The notes under the pieces: generated by a model
What the model was told of the DNA's origin: nothing
The model's database searches: none
What the model saw: the letters and a program-made list of their open reading frames with translations, nothing else
Made by a program: the position numbers and the translations under genes
In this document: one piece after another, positions 14,732 through 18,753 of the stretch
Layout of the letters: each line of letters begins with the position of its first letter
How positions within the stretch are numbered: the first letter of the stretch is position 1
NCBI GenBank assembly: GCA_013202445.1
Contig: JABMRW010000042.1
Coordinates: forward strand, 1 to 18,753
Direction of reading: 5' to 3'
Source of the DNA: Deltaproteobacteria bacterium
GTDB lineage: Bacteria; Chloroflexota; Dehalococcoidia; Dehalococcoidales; BS750m-G39
DNA: 18,753 nt

Positions 14732-14776
14732 GTATCCTTAACCTGCGCCCGTTCTGTACCAAATAAAAAAGGATAC
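14732..14776. other. inverted repeat in the histidine kinase leader
   Basis: GTATCCTT (14732-14739) and AAGGATAC (14769-14776) are perfect 8-base inverted repeats 29 bases apart. They lie in the presumed 5' leader of the histidine kinase transcript. It could be a regulatory stem or chance. The remainder of 14717-14974 holds the kinase promoter and a C8-A-C6 tract (14899-14913). Confidence 0.3.
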
Positions 14777-14868
14777 AGGATGCCGCCATCATAAACGGCG
14801 GTTCCAATACCCTCATCATTTTAGCTAACCTAAATTTTGTTGTTTTGAAGATTCAGTATTTCGGCTTT

Positions 14869-14896
14869 ATTTTATACCGTTATGTATATTTGTCAA
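14869..14896 (-). promoter_or_regulatory. predicted promoter of the histidine kinase gene
   Basis: On the minus strand, -35 TTGACA (14891-14896, perfect), 16-base spacer, -10 TAAAAT (14869-14874, five of six). This predicts a leader of about 145 bases before the kinase start. Confidence 0.6.
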
Positions 14897-14974
14897 GACC
14901 CCCCCCACCCCCCAATCCTTCTTTCTTTATGATATATTTAGGTTATGAATGGCATTAATGGAGTAGACGTATAA

Positions 14975-15115
14975 ATGAGAAAAGATAGACTGATTGTGGG
15001 CTTGCTGTGCATAGCCTTTGCCGTGTGGACTTTCGTATCTAATAGTACAATAGGCCCGGCGGTAGCCATCGGTATACTGGGCATTATTATGGTGGCTATT
15101 TCCAGAAGGAAGTAG
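14975..15115 (+). CDS. 46-residue membrane protein
   Basis: Reading ATG at 14975 to TAG at 15113-15115 gives MRKDRLIVGLLCIAF...WTFVSNSTIGPAVAIGILGIIMVAISRRK. It has two hydrophobic segments (about 6-22 and 27-42) between basic ends, so it looks like a real two-helix membrane microprotein. A GGAG lies about 11 bases before the start. A 9-codon mini-frame (14945-14974) ends two bases before this ATG's A-T-G register and could be a leader peptide. A hairpin plus T-run follows at 15162. No family recognised. Confidence 0.55.
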   Translation: MRKDRLIVGLLCIAFAVWTFVSNSTIGPAVAIGILGIIMVAISRRK

Positions 15116-15126
15116 AGCCCCACCCC

Positions 15127-15150
15127 GTTTTATATCTTTTCCCGCCCGCC
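15127..15150 (+). repeat. interspersed repeat, copy 1 of 3
   Basis: TTTATATCTTTTCCCGCCC plus flanking bases (G-T before, GCC after). The same 19-base core recurs at 17779-17802 and 18558-18578, always on the plus strand and between genes. Copies 1 and 2 also share the downstream GGGCTAAAGCCCTTTTT hairpin and GCCCCAC. Confidence 0.8.
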
Positions 15151-15161
15151 GCCCTTTAAGG

Positions 15162-15180
15162 AAGGGCTAAAGCCCTTTTT
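15162..15180 (+). terminator. hairpin and T-run, candidate terminator
   Basis: Stem AAGGGC (15162-15167) and GCCCTT (15172-15177), loop TAAA, followed by a T-run (15176-15180). It lies 46 bases after the stop of the 46-residue membrane protein. The element is part of the repeat also present at 17819-17835, so its terminator role may be secondary. Confidence 0.5.
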
Positions 15181-15196
15181 GCCCCACCCAATAAAG

Positions 15197-15220
15197 AGAG
15201 GGGGCTGAAAAGCCCCCTCT
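15197..15220. terminator. perfect GC-rich hairpin, candidate bidirectional terminator
   Basis: Ten-base arms AGAGGGGGCT (15197-15206) and AGCCCCCTCT (15211-15220) around a GAAA loop. On the minus strand it lies 48 bases after the toxin-like gene stop and is followed by TTTATT. The same hairpin module, without the first hairpin, is the second half of the repeat at 13159-13249. Confidence 0.55.
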
Positions 15221-15268
15221 TAAACTCTCTTCTTTTCTCCTCCCCACCAAACATAAAACATTGCGTCA

Positions 15269-15676
15269 CTATTTAGGCGTGTAGATTAGTGACCAATGCC
15301 CTGTGGGAATGTCTTCCCTGAAAGTTCTCAGGCATTTTTTTAGGTTAGTAAAGCATGTATCAGATAGATGGTCAACGAATGTTACTTGTTTGCTATTTAG
15401 TAATTGGTCAACATTAATCGGGTATATATGATCTAATTGAACAAAGGTTTCTTTATCAAATCCTTGTTGGCACTCTGCGTAGATACAGAAACACTTTTTC
15501 ATAGAATTGCACCCTGGGTGGCTCATAGTATAATGCTTTCTTTGGGATGTGGTTTTGAGAACTAAGCTAGTTTCCTTATTATTACAAGTGTTTAGAGAAA
15601 CCAGTAGCTTATTTCCAGCAGATTTATTACTAAAAACGAAATCTTTACAGAGTAATATTTGACCTGCCGTTGGCAT
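15269..15676 (-). CDS. probable PanT toxin, possible SH3-barrel (MazF/PemK-like) fold
   Basis: The 135-residue protein begins MPTAGQILLCKDFVFSNKSAGNKLLVSLN, similar in layout to MazF/PemK proteins (GDIVLVDF...KRRPVLVLS). Near the middle it has a pattern of ETFVQLDHIYPINVDQLL that matches the final SH3 strand region. The relation is weak and inferred from pattern only. The gene is six bases downstream of the PanA-like gene on the same strand and shares its AT-rich composition, unlike its GC-rich neighbours. In PanAT modules the toxin varies between systems. If not a MazF-like toxin it is an unknown small protein paired with an antitoxin domain. It ends in TAG. Confidence 0.5.
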   Translation of the reverse strand: MPTAGQILLCKDFVFSNKSAGNKLLVSLNTCNNKETSLVLKTTSQRKHYTMSHPGCNSMKKCFCIYAECQQGFDKETFVQLDHIYPINVDQLLNSKQVTFVDHLSDTCFTNLKKCLRTFREDIPTGHWSLIYTPK

Positions 15677-15682
15677 TCGGCG

Positions 15683-16282
15683 CTATTTCACTTTCATGGG
15701 GCTTAATCCAAAGTTAGTCAGCATTTCAAAATGTTCTGTTAATCTTTCTTCGGCTTCCTCCAAAGACAATGGAGATGTATCATCTATAGATAGCAAGTAA
15801 TCAATGCGTTCGAAAAGCCCTTTGATTTTCTTTGTGGTTTCCCACGGTTCTTTGGGTAGGTGAGTAATTTCTGTCATTTGGCTGGCGGTTGCGTCTCGGT
15901 AAATATCGCATAAGTTGTTTATTATTTTCAGTTCGCGTGGAGTAAAAACAGACATGTCTGCTTCTTCTAGAGGTTTGAATATGTATTCTTTGCGTTCTGG
16001 ATGTGTTTGTTCCCAACGGTCACTGGGTAAAACAGTGAGTTTGTCTGCAAAATCATCTGGTACGTTGCCGTCTTTAACTTCCTCGTAAAAATCTTTTGGA
16101 ACAGGCCCCTTTTCCCAAGCGAAATAAATCAAATTTATGGAAGGATAGCCAGTTTCCTTGGAATGGGTGAAGTCCAAAAAGTATAGCAACTTTAGAATTT
16201 TAGTTAGATTGGGCTTCTTTGTTTTGCTGGCAAAGTAAAGAACGGCGTTCAGTAGCTTAAGTCTATAAAAATTACTTCCCAT
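15683..16282 (-). CDS. Panacea-domain (PanA/SocA-like) antitoxin
   Basis: The 199-residue protein opens with the Panacea (DUF4065) pattern: RLKLLNAVLYFASK, NLTKILKLLYFLDF, then a segment with YFAWEKGPVPKDFYEEV (about 52-69). ELKIINNLCDIYRDATASQM follows. Panacea domains neutralise varied toxins in PanAT pairs, and one relative, SocA, is a proteolytic adapter. The partner toxin-like gene follows after six bases. The coding DNA is visibly AT-rich compared with the flanking genes, suggesting horizontal acquisition. The start ATG has no ribosome-binding site but has a -10-like box about 14 bases upstream, so the leader would be very short. It ends in TAG. Confidence 0.8.
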   Translation of the reverse strand: MGSNFYRLKLLNAVLYFASKTKKPNLTKILKLLYFLDFTHSKETGYPSINLIYFAWEKGPVPKDFYEEVKDGNVPDDFADKLTVLPSDRWEQTHPERKEYIFKPLEEADMSVFTPRELKIINNLCDIYRDATASQMTEITHLPKEPWETTKKIKGLFERIDYLLSIDDTSPLSLEEAEERLTEHFEMLTNFGLSPMKVK

Positions 16283-16296
16283 ATTTGTTTACACCC

Positions 16297-16325
16297 ATAT
16301 AATACCATAGTTGTATTTTTGTCAA
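16297..16325 (-). promoter_or_regulatory. predicted promoter of the Panacea module
   Basis: On the minus strand, -35 TTGACA (16320-16325, perfect), 17-base spacer, -10-like TTATAT (16297-16302). It lies between the terminase stop (16352) and the antitoxin ATG (16282). Confidence 0.45.
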
Positions 16326-16351
16326 TCCCCCATTGGGGGTATTTTTACTCC

Positions 16352-17743
16352 TCACTCCCTCACACTCCCTTTTGCTGTCTTCCTCTCGTACTGGTTGGCC
16401 GCCTCCACCGCCAGCGCCAGGCTCATCAAAAAGTCGTCGTGCCCCTCGCTGGGGGAGACGTAGAAGTTCATCGTCTGCGATGCCCTGAACTGGCTCTTGG
16501 CGCGCTCGCATTCCAGCCAGAACTCCTGCGCCTCTTCGGAGCCGTCGCCTTTATAGACCTTGAGCCTGCCCGCGTTGATAGCCGCCAGGAGGTTGAAGCC
16601 CAACTCGGACTTGGCTTTAGCGGTGAAGGTGAAGGCGGAGACCCTGGAGCCGAGCGCCTTCCTCAAAAACGAGCTTACCGGCTGGCCGATGCCGGTGGCG
16701 TCTACCGTCACCTTGCGGCATTTCCAGACATCTTTAAGCAGGTCGACCAGCCGGGGGTAGAGGCGGGCGTGCTTCTGGCCGGTCCAGCGGTAGTGCTCCA
16801 CCACCCGTATTCGGGGCTGTTTCCGGATGTCGTCGCATGTGGAAAAGTCGAGCTCGCCGATGGTGACCACGGTTGAGTCCTGCCTTGATTTGGGGGTTGC
16901 CGGATAGTCGCCACCGGCTGTCTCGGCCTCGCCGGCGATGTCGATTCCGGCGATATATATCTTGCCCGGCTCGGCCCGGTGCTTCCGGCTGTGCCTGCCC
17001 TTTAGCTGGGCGAGCTGCTGCTGGCTCAAAAAGCCGCCGCCGCCCCGGATGGGCAGGAGCCTGTACTGGGTCAAAAAGAGGGGGTGGTTTTCCCCCAGTC
17101 TCTCCCTTTCCGCCTCGACGTAGGCGAGGTAGTCGGGGTTGTGTTTGGCTATCTCCTGCCAGTCGTAGCGGAAGTGGCGCCTGATGCCGTCCTGCCTTTC
17201 CATCTCCAGGTTGGTCTGCTTGACCTCTTCCAGCAGGGTGGCGTCGTCCCAGGTGGTGCCGTAGTGGACGGTGGTGACGTTGGTGGTGGCGCCCATGGGC
17301 TTGAACTCCTTGGTGTACTTGTCCTTGCTCACATCCTGGGCTTCGTCTATTTCGAGCAGGATATGGGCGGTGTTGCCGACGACGTTAGCCGACTCGTCGG
17401 CGGAGAGGAATATGGCCTGGGCGCTGCCCAGCCGGATGATGTAGCCCATCTCGGGAACCCAGATGCCGCTGAATCCCGCGTCGTTGAGCCGGTCCCTGAG
17501 CCGCATCATGGAGATGACGGTCTGGGGCTTGAAGGTTGGTGCGCACTTTATCAGGTTTTCAGGCTTAGTCATGTGGATGGTGAGCAGCAGCAGCTCGAGC
17601 TGGGCCGATAGCTCGTTCTTGCCCCCCTGGCGGGCCATCTCCACGGAGAAGGTGAGCCCTTTTCGTTTAAAGACGCTGTCCAGTATGGCCGAGGCCGCCT
17701 CCTGCTGGTAGGGGCGCAGTTTATTCAGGCTGTTCATTGACAT
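16352..17743 (-). CDS. phage-type terminase large subunit
   Basis: The 463-residue protein looks complete. The N-terminal ATPase domain has a deviant Walker A ARQGGKNE (37-44) and Walker B LLEIDEAQD (129-137), followed by the coupling-type segment GTTWDD. The C-terminal RNase H-like nuclease has Asp268 (AGIDIAG), Asp348 (VTVDATGIGQPVSSFL) and Asp436/437 (GHDDFLMSLALA). It packages phage or element DNA into capsids and cuts concatemers. No portal, capsid or tail gene lies downstream; the next genes are the PanAT pair. The small-subunit-like gene lies upstream on the same strand, separated by about 220 bases filled with repeats. It may be a remnant or a stand-alone terminase. It ends in TGA. 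Confidence 0.9.
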   Translation of the reverse strand: MSMNSLNKLRPYQQEAASAILDSVFKRKGLTFSVEMARQGGKNELSAQLELLLLTIHMTKPENLIKCAPTFKPQTVISMMRLRDRLNDAGFSGIWVPEMGYIIRLGSAQAIFLSADESANVVGNTAHILLEIDEAQDVSKDKYTKEFKPMGATTNVTTVHYGTTWDDATLLEEVKQTNLEMERQDGIRRHFRYDWQEIAKHNPDYLAYVEAERERLGENHPLFLTQYRLLPIRGGGGFLSQQQLAQLKGRHSRKHRAEPGKIYIAGIDIAGEAETAGGDYPATPKSRQDSTVVTIGELDFSTCDDIRKQPRIRVVEHYRWTGQKHARLYPRLVDLLKDVWKCRKVTVDATGIGQPVSSFLRKALGSRVSAFTFTAKAKSELGFNLLAAINAGRLKVYKGDGSEEAQEFWLECERAKSQFRASQTMNFYVSPSEGHDDFLMSLALAVEAANQYERKTAKGSVRE

Positions 17744-17778
17744 GGCATTGTTGCTCTCTTGTTACTCACCGTCCCCCT

Positions 17779-17842
17779 GTTTTATATCTTTTCCCGCCCG
17801 CCTGCCCTTAATGTAAACGGGCTAAAGCCCTTTTTGCCCCAC
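17779..17842 (+). repeat. interspersed repeat, copy 2 of 3, with hairpin
   Basis: The TTTATATCTTTTCCCGCCC core (inside 17779-17802) is followed by GGGCTAAAGCCCTTTTT (17819-17835) and GCCCCAC, as in copy 1 at 15127. It lies between the terminase start (17743) and the small-subunit-like gene (17966). Confidence 0.8.
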
Positions 17843-17869
17843 TTCTTTGTAAAGGGGACTGACCTGGCA

Positions 17870-17957
17870 GGGTGTTTAAGAGGGGCGCCAGCCCCTCTTT
17901 CAAAAAAATCCTTCCCCCTCCCTTGATAAGGGAGGGGGATTAAGGGGGTGGGTCACC
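17870..17957 (-). repeat. double-hairpin intergenic repeat, copy B (inverted)
   Basis: Read on the minus strand, it follows copy A (13159-13249) through both hairpins. The first hairpin here has arms CCCCCTCCCTT and AAGGGAGGGGG (17914-17938), loop three bases. The second has arms AGAGGGGC and GCCCCTCT (17879-17898). Stem sequences differ from copy A but pairing is kept, as compensatory change in a conserved structure would produce. Confidence 0.8.
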
Positions 17958-17965
17958 AAAATCCT

Positions 17966-18343
17966 CTATTTGGCTAAAGTCCCGATAACCTTAATGCCCA
18001 GCGGTATGGCGATATCCTTGAGGACATTACCTATAGCCTCCTTCAGCCCCTTCTTCTGCTCCCTGGTGATGTTGTACTTCGTCTTGACCAGCCTGGCCAG
18101 TGACTCGGTTGCCTGCATCAGCAGCCTGATGTTCTCCGGGTCTTTCTCCAGCAGGGACTTTATCTTCACCCTCAGCAGGGCAATCTCGCCGTCGAAGCCG
18201 TCAAAGCCGGAAACCAGCTCAAAGTCGAGCTGTTCAGCCTCGTCCAGGACTTTAGAGTAGAAGCCGTGCGTCTGGGCGTTCTGGTTACCCTTTGGGGCGC
18301 CGCTTTTTCGCTTTGCCTTTTCCGCCATCCGGTTTGTCTCCAT
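17966..18343 (-). CDS. terminase small subunit-like protein
   Basis: The 125-residue product has a basic N-terminus and KGNQNAQTHGFYSKVL (about 18-33). The GxxKGNxNAxxHGxYS pattern is common in short phage proteins next to terminase large subunits, taken here as small-subunit-like, DNA-recognising proteins. The middle is a helix-rich, acidic/basic segment (about 52-110). The annotated ATG at 18343 has no clear ribosome-binding site. A second ATG five codons in (18326-18328) is preceded by GGAG at a suitable distance and is the more likely start. It overlaps the end of the preceding 48-residue gene. It ends in TAG. Confidence 0.65.
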   Translation of the reverse strand: METNRMAEKAKRKSGAPKGNQNAQTHGFYSKVLDEAEQLDFELVSGFDGFDGEIALLRVKIKSLLEKDPENIRLLMQATESLARLVKTKYNITREQKKGLKEAIGNVLKDIAIPLGIKVIGTLAK

Positions 18344-18431
18344 TTTTTAGCACTTTGGCGCTCGCCAGCACGATGGTGTGGGCGGCCAGGTCCCACCGTT
18401 TAGTCTCCACGGCCAGTCGCAGCAGTCTCAT
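18285..18431 (-). CDS. 48-residue hypothetical protein with strong ribosome-binding site
   Basis: ATG at 18429-18431 to TAA at 18285-18287 encodes MRLLRLAVETKRWDLAAHTI, then VLASAKVLKNGDKPDGG and a basic Lys/Arg-rich tail. AAAGGAGGGG lies six bases upstream of the ATG, the strongest ribosome-binding site in the right half of the window. It overlaps the first part of the terminase small-subunit-like gene in another frame (18285-18343), as expected for coupled phage genes. The function is unknown; the basic tail could bind DNA. Confidence 0.55.
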   Translation of the reverse strand: MRLLRLAVETKRWDLAAHTIVLASAKVLKNGDKPDGGKGKAKKRRPKG

Positions 18432-18557
18432 AGCCCCTCCTTTACATAACTATAAAAACAATCCCCACGCCTGCCCACTCTCGAATTGTTTCCCTGATAA
18501 AATAATAGCACATTTGTTCTATTATGACTACCGGCATTTGTCACTGCCCCGCCCCTC

Positions 18558-18578
18558 GTTTTATATCTTTTCCCGCCC
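18558..18578 (+). repeat. interspersed repeat, copy 3 of 3
   Basis: Same TTTATATCTTTTCCCGCCC core as at 15127 and 17779, here without the following hairpin. It is followed within 15 bases by the inverted G-quadruplex repeat. The stretch 18432-18753 holds only repeats and no gene I can support. Confidence 0.75.
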
Positions 18579-18592
18579 TATTTTTAACGAGT

Positions 18593-18637
18593 GTTTTATT
18601 TCCCACCCTCCCACCCTTATAAGCTTCGCTTCTAAAA
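18593..18637 (-). repeat. G-quadruplex-containing intergenic repeat, copy 3 (inverted)
   Basis: On the minus strand it reads TTTTAGAAGCG, A, AGCTTAT, then GGGTGGGAGGGTGGG and AAATAAAAC, nearly identical to copy 2 (131-176). The C-rich plus strand at 18602-18616 shows the quadruplex tract. Confidence 0.75.
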
Positions 18638-18658
18638 TTTTCAAACCCCTCCCCCAAG

Positions 18659-18704
18659 AAGAAATTGATTGAATTATCACTTCTGTAGGGTGGGTCTGGG
18701 GGGG
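18659..18704 (+). repeat. G-quadruplex-containing intergenic repeat, copy 4
   Basis: The first 36 bases match 1-36 with two mismatches, then the G-tract block is GGGTGGGTCTGGGGGGG (18688-18704). Copies 1 and 4 are in the same direction and bracket the window; copies 2 and 3 are inverted. Confidence 0.7.
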
Positions 18705-18753
18705 AAGAAGAACAACCGCTAACAAGGGCATAAAGGGGGATACAGGGGGATGG

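Noticed and set aside
16272..16511. 79-codon minus-strand frame spanning the terminase end and antitoxin promoter
   Set aside because: It overlaps the terminase in another frame, has no motif, and ends inside the Panacea gene.
17084..17611. 175-codon plus-strand frame
   Set aside because: Antisense to the terminase large subunit, Gly/Val-rich without motifs. The terminase motifs show the true strand.
13159..18578. CRISPR array
   Set aside because: The repeats are few, widely spaced, mixed in orientation and lack regular spacers.

Overview
The window looks like a chromosomal segment of an uncultured Chloroflexota bacterium, probably Dehalococcoidia-like. This rests on gene content and style, not on a marker gene. 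Two surface proteins share a C-terminal anchor beginning GGEVYPIDKAA, there is a CetZ-type tubulin, the coding DNA is fairly GC-rich, TAG is a common stop codon, and GC-rich hairpin repeats fill the gaps. No rRNA, tRNA or CRISPR array was seen.

Layout. Positions 1-200 hold G-quadruplex-type repeats, related to repeats at the other end of the window (18593-18704). From 4551 down to 201 (minus strand) runs a tight seven-gene cluster: a Xer tyrosine recombinase, a small tail-anchored basic protein, protein-L-isoaspartate methyltransferase, a nitroreductase, a SpoIIM-like membrane protein, a DUF350-like membrane protein and an exported transglutaminase-like protein. From 8358 down to 4647 (minus) lies a cell-surface group: a parallel beta-helix protein, a DUF2341 surface protein broken by an in-frame TAG and lacking a normal start codon, and a lipoprotein with a caspase-like His/Cys arrangement. 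Divergent to these (plus strand) are uvrC, which may be transcribed leaderless, and a TGS-domain GTPase. A small membrane protein gene on the minus strand converges on the GTPase gene.

From 13015 down to 11843 (minus) is a CetZ-family tubulin homologue, also interrupted by an in-frame TAG. Its T7-loop catalytic acid appears to be Asn. A MEDS-domain histidine kinase follows (14716-13298, minus), with a 46-residue membrane protein on the plus strand beyond it. The right end is accessory DNA: a probable PanAT toxin-antitoxin pair (AT-rich, minus), a complete phage-type large terminase, a terminase-small-subunit-like protein, a 48-residue ORF with a strong ribosome-binding site, and several copies of interspersed repeats. 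No portal, capsid or tail gene is visible, so this is either a prophage remnant or a stand-alone terminase island.

Most notable: two otherwise continuous genes each carry one in-frame TAG with coding similarity continuing on both sides, while at least nine other genes in the window end normally with TAG. Nonsense mutation is the simplest reading, and in the DUF2341 gene it is supported by an ACG where the start ATG should be. Conditional amber read-through can be tested. The other main points are the bacterial CetZ homologue, the PanAT module, the caspase-like lipoprotein translationally coupled to a surface protein, and the repeat families.
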